A DNA stretch of 64,000 nt from Flavobacterium plurextorum (GCF_002217395.1 NZ_MUHD01000002.1:96374-160373), one strand, 5' to 3'; shown: positions 53,515 through 62,707, counted from the stretch's first letter. Program-made: numbers and translations. The notes: a model not told the origin generated them from the letters alone.

Positions 53515-55638
53515 ATGAAAAGTTTAAAACTTATTTCATCAGGCATTGCTATGCTTATATGTTTCGTAACCATGGCACAGCAAAGAGCTATTACAGGAAC
53601 AGTTACAGATGTAAATTCTACTCCGCTTCCCGGCGCTAATGTCTTTATTAAAGAATCAAAAACATCTGCTGTCACCAATTTTGACGGAAAATATACTATT
53701 AAAGCTGAAAAAGGAGACGTTCTCGTTTTTAGTTATATTGGTATGAGTACTGAAAATGTAGTTGTAAAAAATTCAAATGTAATTAATGTTACATTGAAAG
53801 AAAGCGCTAACCAACTGCAAGAGGTTGTTACAACTGCTTATGCTTCTACAAAAAAGAAAATGACAACAGGATCCGTAATGATGATTCGAGGTACAGCGGC
53901 AGGCGTTGCAGTTTCATCAAATAACCAATATCTCGCGGCTCCGAGTGTTGCTATACGAGGAGTTGGATCAATTTCGCCTAAAAATGAACCCATGTACATT
54001 GTTGATGGTGTTCCTGTAAAAGCAGATCAAATGGCAAAAATTAATCCGAATGACATTGATGACGTAAAAGTTCTAAAAGACGAATCAGCCGCCTCTCTTT
54101 ATGGCAGTAAAGCTGCAAATGGCGCTGTTGTAATTGTAACTAAAAATGAACTTTACAAAAATCTTTCGGAAAAAGAATTAGACAAAAAATTAAACATTAT
54201 TAGACCAATTCCAGCTCAACCAACTCAGGAAGATTATGATACTTTTGTAGAAAATGCTTTTGAAAGCCCAAAAACAGCACCGCTTTCTACATTTTCTATT
54301 GATGTTGACAATGCTTCTTACACTAACATTAGACGTTTTTTGAACAACGGACAAGAAGTTCCAAAAGATGCTGTACGTGTTGAGGAAATGGTAAACTTCT
54401 TTAAATACAATTATCCACAGCCAAAAGATCAGCACCCGTTTTCTATTAACACTGAAGTAAGTGAGTCGCCTTGGAATTCAAAAAACAAAATTTTGAAAAT
54501 TGGTTTGCAAGGAAAAAATATTCCAACCAATGATTTACCAGCTTCAAATCTTGTTTTCTTAATTGATGTTTCAGGATCGATGAGCGACATGAATAAACTG
54601 CCTTTACTAAAACAATCTTTAAAAATATTGGTAAATGAATTACGTGCAAAAGACAAAGTGGCAATTGTAGTTTATGCAGGAGCAGCCGGAGTGGTTTTGA
54701 AACCAACTACGGGAGATGAGAAAAAAACAATAATTGAAGCGCTGGATAAATTAGAAGCTGGAGGAAGTACTGCCGGCGGAGAAGGAATTGAACTTGCTTA
54801 TAAAATTGCATCTGAGAATTTTATTAAAAATGGCAATAATCGCGTGATTCTAGCAACTGACGGAGATTTTAATGTGGGAAGCTCTTCTAATTCTGATATG
54901 GAAAAATTAATCGAAGAAAAAAGAAAAACTGGTGTTTTTTTAACTTGTCTGGGTTATGGAATGGGAAATTACAAAGACAGCAAAATGGAAATCTTAGCCG
55001 ATAAGGGAAACGGAAATTATGCTTACATTGATAATATTCAGGAAGCCAATCGTTTTTTAGGAAAAGAATTTAAAGGTTCGATGTTTGCCATTGCCAAAGA
55101 TGTAAAAATTCAGATCGAATTTAATCCGAAACAAGTTCAGGCGTATCGTTTGATTGGTTATGAAAACAGAAAACTTCGTCCAGAGGATTTTAAAAATGAC
55201 GCTATTGATGCAGGAGAATTAGGAAGCAATCATACGGTTACAGCTTTGTATGAAATTATTCCAGCCGGCGTAAAAAGCGATTATTTAAATGTTCAGCCAG
55301 ATGATTTAAAATACACTAAAACGGAAACCAATTCTGCTAATTACAGCAGTGAACTGGCGACAATAAAATTCCGTTACAAAAAACCAGACGGAGATAAAAG
55401 CATCGAAATGGTTCAGATAATTAACAATAAATCGGTTGCTTTAGATAAAGCGAGTGATGATTTAAAATTCAGCTCAGCCGTGGCTTGGTTCGGATTAAAA
55501 TTAAGAGATTCTAAATTGATTGCTGACAAATCATCTGAAGAAATCGTGAAATTAGCCAAACAAGGAATTTCAAATGACGACGATGGTTATAAAGCTGAAT
55601 TTATCCGTCTTGTAGAGACTTCAAAGCAGTATAATTAA
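53515..55638 (+). CDS. Secreted VWA-domain protein with CarboxypepD_reg and TonB-plug fragment (YfbK-like)
   Basis: 707 aa. Signal peptide to Gln22 (FVTMAQ). CarboxypepD_reg-like repeat 26-95 (ITGTVTDVNSTPLPGANVFI). Plug-like segment 146-210 (YIVDGVPVK, NPNDIDDVKVLKDESAASLY). Then VWA_N (FSIDVDNASYTNIRRFL), VWA domain with MIDAS DVSGSMS (Asp351, Ser353, Ser355) and the YfbK-type DUF3520 end. No barrel. Surface or periplasmic. Follows the sigma and membrane genes after a hairpin. Confidence 0.85.
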   Translation: MKSLKLISSGIAMLICFVTMAQQRAITGTVTDVNSTPLPGANVFIKESKTSAVTNFDGKYTIKAEKGDVLVFSYIGMSTENVVVKNSNVINVTLKESANQLQEVVTTAYASTKKKMTTGSVMMIRGTAAGVAVSSNNQYLAAPSVAIRGVGSISPKNEPMYIVDGVPVKADQMAKINPNDIDDVKVLKDESAASLYGSKAANGAVVIVTKNELYKNLSEKELDKKLNIIRPIPAQPTQEDYDTFVENAFESPKTAPLSTFSIDVDNASYTNIRRFLNNGQEVPKDAVRVEEMVNFFKYNYPQPKDQHPFSINTEVSESPWNSKNKILKIGLQGKNIPTNDLPASNLVFLIDVSGSMSDMNKLPLLKQSLKILVNELRAKDKVAIVVYAGAAGVVLKPTTGDEKKTIIEALDKLEAGGSTAGGEGIELAYKIASENFIKNGNNRVILATDGDFNVGSSSNSDMEKLIEEKRKTGVFLTCLGYGMGNYKDSKMEILADKGNGNYAYIDNIQEANRFLGKEFKGSMFAIAKDVKIQIEFNPKQVQAYRLIGYENRKLRPEDFKNDAIDAGELGSNHTVTALYEIIPAGVKSDYLNVQPDDLKYTKTETNSANYSSELATIKFRYKKPDGDKSIEMVQIINNKSVALDKASDDLKFSSAVAWFGLKLRDSKLIADKSSEEIVKLAKQGISNDDDGYKAEFIRLVETSKQYN

Positions 55639-55696
55639 TAAATATTTTATTACATTTGGGTTCTAAAATCTAAACACTAATTTTTTTAAAAAACGT

Positions 55697-56284
55697 ATGA
55701 ACCCAATTTTAAGCCAAAATCTATTTTTAGTAAAAGAACATGTCGGAATGTTTAAAGCTGCTAACAATTATGATATTTACAATCCTGAAACGAATCAAAT
55801 AACTATGAATTGCCGTGAGAACAATCTTGGTTTTTTCACAAAAATGATGCGTTTCACAGATTATAAAAGAATGACTCCTTTTAATGTTGAAATTACAACC
55901 GCTTCTGGAGAAAAATTAATTTCGGTAAAACGAGGTATTGCAGTTTTTCGCTCAACAGTTGAAATATTTGATGAGAAAGATAGATTGGTAGGAACCTTCA
56001 AACAAAAGTTCTTTTCTATTGGCGGGAAATTTGAAATCATGGATAAAAATGAAAAACCAGTTGCTACTTTACAAGGAAAATGGACAGGTTGGGACTTTAA
56101 ATTTTCACACGAAAACAAACAACTTGCTCAAGTAAGTAAAAAATGGGCTGGTTTAGGTAAAGAGTTTTTTACAAGTGCTGACAATTACGTGCTTCAAATC
56201 GAAGACAATGTCGCAGCAGACAGTTCACTTAGACAATTAATTCTTGCTGCCGTAATGTGTATTGACATGGTTTTGAAAGAATAA
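55697..56284 (+). CDS. LURP-one/scramblase-related protein
   Basis: 195 aa. Starts LSQNLFLVKEHVGMFKAANNYDIYNPET; repeated strands with FRSTVEIFDEKDRLVGTFKQ and GGKFEIMDKNEKPVATLQGK are the LURP-one/phospholipid scramblase-like twisted barrel. No signal peptide, one C-terminal hydrophobic helix (LRQLILAAVMCIDMVL). Role unknown, lipid or membrane handling is a guess. Gap of 58 bp from the VWA gene. Confidence 0.75.
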   Translation: MNPILSQNLFLVKEHVGMFKAANNYDIYNPETNQITMNCRENNLGFFTKMMRFTDYKRMTPFNVEITTASGEKLISVKRGIAVFRSTVEIFDEKDRLVGTFKQKFFSIGGKFEIMDKNEKPVATLQGKWTGWDFKFSHENKQLAQVSKKWAGLGKEFFTSADNYVLQIEDNVAADSSLRQLILAAVMCIDMVLKE

Positions 56285-56316
56285 CAAAGTTGTTAAACTT
56301 AGATTAAGAAAATACT

Positions 56317-56377
56317 TGAAAGCATCATTTTAGTTTGCAAAAGCTTTATTTTTGTAATACTTAAAATGATGCTTTCA
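56317..56377. promoter_or_regulatory. 16-bp inverted repeat bracketing the SDR promoter
   Basis: TGAAAGCATCATTTTA (56317-56332) and TAAAATGATGCTTTCA (56362-56377) are exact complements; TATTTTTG at 56347-56354 lies between them and fits the -7 box. The ATG is 20 bases beyond. Confidence 0.6.
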
Positions 56378-56397
56378 GCATTTCTAAACAATAAATC

Positions 56398-57114
56398 ATG
56401 ACAAGCTTAAAAAATAAAAATGCTCTTATTACAGGAGCTGGAAAAGGAATTGGAAAAGCAATTGCAATTGCTTTGGCAAAAGAAGGTGTAAACGTAATTC
56501 TGGTTTCAAGAACTCAAGCCGATGTTGATCAATTGGCAGATGAAACCACTAATTTAGGTGTTAAATCTTTAGCTCTTTCTGCAGATGTTTCTGATATTAA
56601 TTCTATAAATACTGCCGTTGAAAAAGCTTTAGCTGAGTTTAAACATATTGATATTTTAATCAACAGCGCGGGAATTGCTTCTTTTGGAAAATTCCTAGAT
56701 TTAGAACCTTCGGCTTTTGAAAAAATTATACAGGTAAATTTAATGGGAACTTATTACGCAACACGCGCCGTAATCCCAAATATGATAGAAAGACAAACTG
56801 GCGATATTATTAATATCTCGTCAACTGCTGGTTTAAATGGTAATGCTCTAACGAGTGCATACAGCGCTTCTAAATTTGCAGTTTTAGGCTTAACTGATTC
56901 TCTTATGCATGAAATGAGAAAACACAACATACGTGTTACTGCTTTGACTCCAAGTACTGTTGCAACAGATATGGCAAAAGATTTAAACTTAACAGATGGA
57001 AATCCTGAAAAGGTTATGCAATCTGAAGATATTGCCGAATTAGTTGTTGCACAGTTAAAATTAAACCGAAGAGTATTTATAAAAAGCAGCAGTATTTGGT
57101 CAACGAATCCTTAA
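56398..57114 (+). CDS. Short-chain dehydrogenase, FabG-like
   Basis: 238 aa. Cofactor loop [16 protein letters not shown], catalytic Ser and Tyr-x-x-x-Lys in [20 protein letters not shown]. 3-ketoacyl-ACP reductase type by sequence; substrate may be another ketone as no acyl carrier genes are nearby. The promoter lies in a large inverted repeat. Confidence 0.9.
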   Translation: MTSLKNKNALITGAGKGIGKAIAIALAKEGVNVILVSRTQADVDQLADETTNLGVKSLALSADVSDINSINTAVEKALAEFKHIDILINSAGIASFGKFLDLEPSAFEKIIQVNLMGTYYATRAVIPNMIERQTGDIINISSTAGLNGNALTSAYSASKFAVLGLTDSLMHEMRKHNIRVTALTPSTVATDMAKDLNLTDGNPEKVMQSEDIAELVVAQLKLNRRVFIKSSSIWSTNP

Positions 57115-57154
57115 AATTCGAATTGTTATTGGGACCTTCAAAAAATCTCTGATA

Positions 57155-57187
57155 AGCTTTGTCATAGTTTAAAACTTTGACAAAGCT
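57155..57187. repeat. CTTTGTCA hairpin, second copy
   Basis: AGCTTTGTCA (57155-57164) and TGACAAAGCT (57178-57187) with an inner AGTTT/AAACT stem. Sits between the SDR gene and the next gene, 25 bases before its ATG. Confidence 0.6.
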
Positions 57188-57212
57188 CTTAACAGCCTTA
57201 ACACAAAATCAA

Positions 57213-57722
57213 ATGGAACAATACTTAAGACAATTAATAGCAATAGAATTTCAGGATAAAAAAGAAATTTTCACAGGTTTTCTTATTGATTATTCTGATG
57301 ACTGGATTCTGCTTCGAAACAATCCTGTTGATTATATCTTGGATGGTTTTGTTATTTTAAAAAACAAAAATATCGAAGCTGTTCACAGAGATCAGGATTT
57401 GGCTTTTACAGAAAAAGTAATTCGTCTAAAAGGCTTAAAAACAAATGCCGAAGATATTATTCCGATTCGGGATTTGAATTCGATTTTAAATTTCATAAAC
57501 AATAAACATGGTATTTTTCAGATTTCTAAAAAATCAGCAAAATCAGCTTATTTAGGAAAATTAATTTCTTTAAATGATGAAGAACTTCTAATTGATTTCT
57601 TGGATACAAAAGGTCAATTTGGCGGAGAATTAAGTTTTAATCCGGAAAAAATCCGAGTTATTGAATTTGACACCGATTATATCAATTCTTTGAAATTGGT
57701 GATTCCTGAAAATCAGAAGTAA
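57213..57722 (+). CDS. Conserved hypothetical protein
   Basis: 169 aa from the ATG at 57213; the TTG at 57177 sits inside the hairpin and is rejected. The first part (LIAIEFQDKKEIFTGFLIDYS DDWILL style) resembles a small Sm/SH3-like beta barrel repeated twice (ISLNDEELLIDFLDTKG), with no signal peptide or catalytic motif. A strong terminator follows. Confidence 0.55.
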   Translation: MEQYLRQLIAIEFQDKKEIFTGFLIDYSDDWILLRNNPVDYILDGFVILKNKNIEAVHRDQDLAFTEKVIRLKGLKTNAEDIIPIRDLNSILNFINNKHGIFQISKKSAKSAYLGKLISLNDEELLIDFLDTKGQFGGELSFNPEKIRVIEFDTDYINSLKLVIPENQK

Positions 57723-57730
57723 GATGTTTT

Positions 57731-57771
57731 AAAACAACAAAGCCCTTTATAAAAAAGGGCTTTGTTGTTTT
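57731..57771 (+). terminator. Strong terminator after the 57213 gene
   Basis: AAAACAACAAAGCCCTTT (57731-57748) and AAAGGGCTTTGTTGTTTT (57754-57771), 18-bp perfect stem with a five-base loop. Confidence 0.92.
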
Positions 57772-57818
57772 TTATCATTTTGAAGAAGGAAACCCTAGCG
57801 ATAGCGAATAAGCGAAGC

Positions 57819-57900
57819 AAATCACACTCGTCATTTCTCATTAAAAATTTATAATCTTTGTCGACTCACTAGTGTGATTTCTCCCTTTGGTCGAAATGAC
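57819..57900. repeat. Nested inverted repeat (AAATCACACT / AGTGTGATTT)
   Basis: Arms AAATCACACT (57819-57828) and AGTGTGATTT (57871-57880), plus GTCATTTC (57830-57837) and GAAATGAC (57893-57900) in alternate order. Looks like a dispersed repeat remnant. Confidence 0.5.
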
Positions 57901-57934
57901 AAACTATATGGTAACTTTGGATTACTTTAAAAAT

Positions 57935-59269
57935 TTAAGCTTCCGCTAATTTATTTACAAACTCCAAACGAACACTTCCGTCTTCATCAATTTTAGTTAA
58001 ATTAATTTCCTGCAGCGTATTTATTAATTCAGGATTCCATGGTGTTTTTACTTTTACGTAATTCTCTGTAAAACCATGAATATAACCTTCTTTATTTTCT
58101 CCTTCAAAAAGAACTGTTCTGTTTGTTCCTAATTGGGTTTCATAAAATGCACGACGTTTTTTTACAGATAAACCGCGAAGCATTTTACTTCTTTTTGCTC
58201 TTACATTTGCAGGAACAACTCCAGGCATATCTATAGCTTCTGTATTATCTCTTTCAGAATAGGTGAAGACGTGTAAATACGAAATATCCATTTCGTTTAA
58301 GAAATGATACGTTTCTAAGAAATGTTCATCTGTTTCTCCAGGAAAACCAACAATTACGTCAACTCCTATACAAGCATGAGGCATCACTTCACGAATTTTA
58401 TTCACTCGTTCTGTATACACTTCACGCAAATAACGACGTTTCATTAATTTCAAGATATCATTGCTTCCTGATTGCAACGGAATATGGAAATGCGGTACAA
58501 AAGTGCGGCTTTTTGAAACAAATTCTATCGTTTCATTTTTCAACAAGTTTGGCTCGATAGATGAAATTCTTAAACGTTCAATACCTTCAACTTTATCTAA
58601 AGCTTGAACTAATTCTAGAAAAGTATGTTCGTGTTTTTTATTTCCAAACTCTCCTTTTCCGTAATCTCCAATATTAACACCGGTTAAAACAATTTCTTTA
58701 ATATTTTGAGCTGAAATTTCTTTAGCGTTCTGCAAAACGTTTTCTAAAGCATCACTTCTAGAAATTCCTCTTGCCAAAGGAATTGTACAATAGGTACATT
58801 TATAATCGCAACCGTCTTGAACTTTCAAGAAAGCTCGAGTACGATCTCCTATTGAATAACTTCCAACATAAAAATCAGCTTCAGCAATCTCGCATGAATG
58901 AACTTCACCCATGTCATTTTTGCTTAAGTCATGAATATAATCTGTAATCTTAAACTTTTCTGTAGCGCCAAGAACCAAATCAACTCCGTCAACATTTGCT
59001 AATTCTTCAGGTTTTAACTGCGCATAACATCCCACGGCTGCAACAAATGCCTTGTCATTAAGTTTCATTGCTTTCTTTACTACCTGCTTAAACTGCTTAT
59101 CGGCATTATCTGTTACTGAACAAGTATTGATTACATAAATGTCTGCAACTTCTTCAAAATCGACACGGTCGAATCCTTCGTCATTAAAATTTCTGGCAAT
59201 TGTAGATGTTTCTGAAAAATTCAGTTTACATCCAAGCGTATAAAAAGCAACTTTTTTTCTATTTTCCAT
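57935..59269 (-). CDS. mtaB: tRNA t6A37 methylthiotransferase MtaB
   Basis: 444 aa. The methylthiotransferase domain has Cys14, Cys50 and Cys81; the radical-SAM cluster is CDYKCTYC (154-161). A TRAM-like end (VKTPWNPELINTLQEINL) follows. It makes ms2t6A at position 37 of tRNAs reading ANN codons. The C-terminus is as long as expected. Monocistronic. Confidence 0.93.
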   Translation of the reverse strand: MENRKKVAFYTLGCKLNFSETSTIARNFNDEGFDRVDFEEVADIYVINTCSVTDNADKQFKQVVKKAMKLNDKAFVAAVGCYAQLKPEELANVDGVDLVLGATEKFKITDYIHDLSKNDMGEVHSCEIAEADFYVGSYSIGDRTRAFLKVQDGCDYKCTYCTIPLARGISRSDALENVLQNAKEISAQNIKEIVLTGVNIGDYGKGEFGNKKHEHTFLELVQALDKVEGIERLRISSIEPNLLKNETIEFVSKSRTFVPHFHIPLQSGSNDILKLMKRRYLREVYTERVNKIREVMPHACIGVDVIVGFPGETDEHFLETYHFLNEMDISYLHVFTYSERDNTEAIDMPGVVPANVRAKRSKMLRGLSVKKRRAFYETQLGTNRTVLFEGENKEGYIHGFTENYVKVKTPWNPELINTLQEINLTKIDEDGSVRLEFVNKLAEA

Positions 59270-59759
59270 GGGAACACACTACGTTTTAAGCAGTAAGATA
59301 TTATATTTATGTCTCTTTTAAAGAGTTTGCAAATTTACGTACAATATTCTTTAAAATGAAATCAATAATACACTATATATCAATATTTTGCATTAAACGT
59401 CTATTTAAAATCGTCTTAATTAACCATATCGCAAATCGCAGGCATAATTAATTCTAAAAAAACAAAATCACGATTCAATAAGAATAAAATGACAAAAACA
59501 TCGATTAAATGCAAATTACATCGATAAAGTGCGTTTTTTTCAAGTATTGGCTTAAAATTTTCTTACATTTAACTTTGTTTAAGTCTTTAGCAAGATTTAA
59601 TTCGGATTCTAAAATAAATGACCGTTATTACTAATATTATAACAATTCGAACATAACAATTTTGAAATTCAATCGTTATGTTGTTGTTTTGTTACAAAAA
59701 GCATGGGAACGCCGAAAACCAGAAAGAGTAGGCAAAAATTAAAAATTACAAATTCCATT
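59270..59759. other. 490-bp gene-free AT-rich region with a 33-bp inverted repeat
   Basis: AACATAAC (59650-59657) and GTTATGTT (59675-59682) flank a nearly symmetric centre, GAAATTC. No reading frame or tRNA-like structure was seen. It lies between divergent genes. Confidence 0.5.
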
Positions 59760-60278
59760 ATGAAAGCATTTTTACCCACAATCTGCTTAATGTTCTTAAC
59801 CATCTTTAGTTCGCAAGCGCAAACTAATACTCCTGCTGCAAATCCATTTCCGTCTATCAGTACCTTAACAACTTGGGCGAGCTTAAATTCTCAATCTCAA
59901 TTTGATATTGCTATTCGTGCAGTTGGATTTAAATTTGAAGTAAAAGAACCAGGCGAAGGATCTACAGCTTATACTTATATTCGTAAAGTTACGGTAAACG
60001 AAGTAAACTATACAGACAGAATTGTTTACAGAATTACAAACAATAACTCAGCAAGTATTATTTCATTAGTAACAGCTTCAACTGATTTGGTAAGTTTATA
60101 CACACCTCAATTGGCTACTTTTAAAAATAACAACTGTAAAACTGAAATGTCTAAAGACAAAAACACAACTTGCAGCTGCTACGAAAGTGCAAACTTTGCG
60201 ATTGACTTATGCGACGAGCGTGTTAAATTGACAATGGGAGACGGAAATAAGTATTTTGTTTCTGTAGCTAAAAAATAA
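59760..60278 (+). CDS. Secreted protein of unknown function
   Basis: 172 aa from the ATG at 59760; the frame extends to 59703 but only with a poor leader. Signal peptide ends at FSSQAQ. The mature part has two Cys pairs near the C-terminus (NNCKTEMSKDKNTTCSCYE, then LCDERVKL), which could form disulfides. No T9SS signature. A convergent terminator follows. Confidence 0.55.
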   Translation: MKAFLPTICLMFLTIFSSQAQTNTPAANPFPSISTLTTWASLNSQSQFDIAIRAVGFKFEVKEPGEGSTAYTYIRKVTVNEVNYTDRIVYRITNNNSASIISLVTASTDLVSLYTPQLATFKNNNCKTEMSKDKNTTCSCYESANFAIDLCDERVKLTMGDGNKYFVSVAKK

Positions 60279-60317
60279 AATACTTTTCAGGTATTTATAA
60301 AAACTTCGAGCTGTTTT

Positions 60318-60363
60318 CCAAATCTTTGCAAATCTTAAACGAGATGAGTTTACAAAGATTTGG
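60318..60363. terminator. Inverted repeat CCAAATCTTTG / CAAAGATTTGG
   Basis: 11-bp perfect arms (60318-60328, 60353-60363) with a 24-base loop, between convergent genes. Confidence 0.6.
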
Positions 60364-60384
60364 GACACAATTCTTAGAACAATA

Positions 60385-60912
60385 TTATACGTTTGGATTC
60401 TTTAATTCGTACCAAACTTCTAATTCTTCTTCATGCTCAAAAGAATTTACATATCGTAAACCTAATTTTTCGAGTGTTTTTCTTGAATTCTCATTTCCAG
60501 CATCTGCATAGGCATAAACTGCATCTGCTTTTAAATCATTAAAAGCATAATCTATAAAAGCTTTTCCAGCTTCAGTTGCATATCCTTTTCCCCAATGTTT
60601 CTCTATAAAGCGATAACCAATCTCATAGAAATTTTTATGGTTGTTGATTTCATCGGTAATAAATTTAATTCCAGACCAACCTAAAAACTCATTTGTTTCT
60701 TTTAGAATTACTGCCCAGCGTCCAGTTCCAAAATCTTTATATTGCTGCTGAAGATTTTCGATGTATGCCGCACTTTGTTCAATGGCAGTAACAGGTTTAT
60801 TTCCGATGTAAATATGAACATTCGGATTAGAGTCTAATTCGAACATTCCATCAACGTCTGAAATAATTACCTCACGCAATAGCAAACGCTCAGTTTCGAT
60901 TGGTTTTTTCAT
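60385..60912 (-). CDS. GNAT family N-acetyltransferase (RimJ/RimL-like)
   Basis: 175 aa. TERLLLREV start, the acetyl-CoA loop EKHWGKGYATEAGKAFIDYAF and YADAGNENSRKTLEKLG are of the RimJ/RimL branch. Substrate unknown: N-terminal amine of a protein or a small amine. Starts 6 bp after the HAD gene, so probably co-transcribed. Confidence 0.88.
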   Translation of the reverse strand: MKKPIETERLLLREVIISDVDGMFELDSNPNVHIYIGNKPVTAIEQSAAYIENLQQQYKDFGTGRWAVILKETNEFLGWSGIKFITDEINNHKNFYEIGYRFIEKHWGKGYATEAGKAFIDYAFNDLKADAVYAYADAGNENSRKTLEKLGLRYVNSFEHEEELEVWYELKNPNV

Positions 60913-60918
60913 AAAAAA

Positions 60919-61722
60919 TTAATTTAGAATATATTTTTGTACTACTTCGGCAACACCATCATTATTATTTGAAGCCACAATTACGTTTGCTCTATCACGC
61001 AATTCAGGCGTAACATTATCGACCCAAACACCTAAACCAGCATATTCAATCATTGTTAAATCATTTCCTGCATTTCCAACCGCAATAATTTCACTTTGAT
61101 GAATATTCAGCTTTTCGGCCAAAAGTTTTAAACTAGCAGCTTTATCAATTCCCTGCTGTGCTGCTTCCAAGAAAAACGGTTTAGACATCGAAACACTCAA
61201 ATGCGGCATTGCTTCAATTAAATCATTTTCCACGGTTTTTAGATAGACCGGATTTTCAAGTAAAATACATTTTACAGCTGGTCGATCAATGTAATCTTTA
61301 AAGTTTGCCACTTTGCGATGCGTCATTCTTGTAATTTCCTTTTCAACTTCGATATATTCAGAATCTGTTTCGCTTATAATTTCATCATCCAAATAGGTTA
61401 TGATATGCGTTTTCGTTTTCACACTGTAATCATACAAATCGTGAATTTGTTCAACAGTCAATTTCTGCTCAAATAAAACTTGATCATCTTTTGCCTGACT
61501 TATAATAGCACCATTAAACGAAATTATATAGGAATCATTCAAATCTAGTTCTAATTCCTTAGCATAAGAAGTCATTGCAGAAGTTGGTCTTCCAGAAGCC
61601 AAAACGACATAAACACCTTTTGCCTGAGCTTGTAAAAGTACCTTTTTATTTAAATCTGATATTTTATGATCATCTGTCAACAAGGTATCATCCATGTCGA
61701 GAACTAACATTTTGTATTGCAT
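60919..61722 (-). CDS. Cof-type HAD-IIB phosphatase
   Basis: 267 aa. Motif I LDMDDTLL, motif III near LKLLAEKLNIHQSEIIAVGNA, motif IV AVGNAGNDLTMI; cap type C2B between. Substrates are likely sugar phosphates or FMN/PLP. Second in a minus-strand run after DUF2007. Confidence 0.9.
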   Translation of the reverse strand: MQYKMLVLDMDDTLLTDDHKISDLNKKVLLQAQAKGVYVVLASGRPTSAMTSYAKELELDLNDSYIISFNGAIISQAKDDQVLFEQKLTVEQIHDLYDYSVKTKTHIITYLDDEIISETDSEYIEVEKEITRMTHRKVANFKDYIDRPAVKCILLENPVYLKTVENDLIEAMPHLSVSMSKPFFLEAAQQGIDKAASLKLLAEKLNIHQSEIIAVGNAGNDLTMIEYAGLGVWVDNVTPELRDRANVIVASNNNDGVAEVVQKYILN

Positions 61723-61784
61723 GCTTTTTTTGTTTTCAGCGCTCAGTCTCCGTTTTCTATTTCCATTGTGACTGAAGACTTCTT

Positions 61785-62003
61785 TTAAATACTCATTCTG
61801 AAATCTTCGATAACTGGATTCGCTTTTGCAAAATCTGTTTCTTGAATAAAAATCTCAACAGCAAGATCTGTACGAGGGAAACCTCCTAAACGAGACGATT
61901 GAATATTATCTTTTTTAACTGTTTCTACACCCGCTTCTTCTAATTTTCCTTGTAAAGCAATTGCTAAAACTTCACTTCCTGAATACACCTTCATTAATCC
62001 CAT
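61785..62003 (-). CDS. DUF2007 protein
   Basis: 72 aa. KVYSGSEVLAIALQGKLEEAG and VEIFIQETDFAKANPVI fit the DUF2007 family (PII-like ferredoxin fold, often proposed as a signal transducer). It lies 30 bp downstream of the helicase-like gene. Alternative ATG three codons later. Confidence 0.85.
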   Translation of the reverse strand: MGLMKVYSGSEVLAIALQGKLEEAGVETVKKDNIQSSRLGGFPRTDLAVEIFIQETDFAKANPVIEDFRMSI

Positions 62004-62033
62004 AACACTTTATTTTTTAATTCTAATTTCTGA

Positions 62034-62699
62034 CTATTCTTCCTCTTCAATATCTTCTTCGTCCTCATCCAATTCTTCTTCACCTTCTTCATCCATATCG
62101 AAAAAATAAGGCTCTAACAGCATTTTATCTGTCAGAATCTCGATACGTTCTGTCAAAGTTTCAGCAAAAACTATACGCTGTGTTTTTGCAATGCTGTTTG
62201 AAATACGCATTATTTTAGTTTCATGACGCAATTTCAAAATAGGATCTGCATCGTCAAGAATAAACATTTTTAAACGGTTTACATTGTAACCTGCCGTCGA
62301 AAACATGTCGCTTAATTTATTTGGTGTTCCAATTAAAACATCAATTCCCGTAGAAATATAATTTTTATCGTAATCCATGTCACCTTTATCGTGTACACCG
62401 TAAACCTCAAGATTAGTATATTTTCCATACTTTTCAAAAAGCTCTTCCATTGCAAGAACCTTTTCTTTATCTTCAACAATAATCAAAGCACGAGGCGATT
62501 CTTCGGTTTTTCCTGCCAATTGCTGAATAACATTCAATACAATCGTAGTTGTTTTACCACTTCCTTCCGGAGAAACAATTAAACAATCCGCACCACTTTT
62601 TATAGTCGAAAAAGTTTCCTGCTGTAAAGCATTTGCTTCTGTTAAACCATTCTCAATTAGGGCGTCCTGTAATTTCTCGTTTATTTTTTTTAGTTTCAT
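62034..62699 (-). CDS. One-domain DEAD-box-like ATPase
   Basis: 221 aa, only half of a DEAD-box helicase. Motif I SPEGSGKTT (43-51), a Q-motif-like NALQQETF, TPNKL (125-129), motif II DDAD at 149-152 in place of DEAD, and FAET (178-181) in place of SAT. No second RecA domain is found; the end is an acidic tail of Glu/Asp. The stop is followed by an unrelated gene, so a fused C-terminal half is absent. RNA-binding accessory role is a guess. Confidence 0.8.
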   Translation of the reverse strand: MKLKKINEKLQDALIENGLTEANALQQETFSTIKSGADCLIVSPEGSGKTTTIVLNVIQQLAGKTEESPRALIIVEDKEKVLAMEELFEKYGKYTNLEVYGVHDKGDMDYDKNYISTGIDVLIGTPNKLSDMFSTAGYNVNRLKMFILDDADPILKLRHETKIMRISNSIAKTQRIVFAETLTERIEILTDKMLLEPYFFDMDEEGEEELDEDEEDIEEEE

Positions 62700-62707
62700 T
62701 TTTTTAT

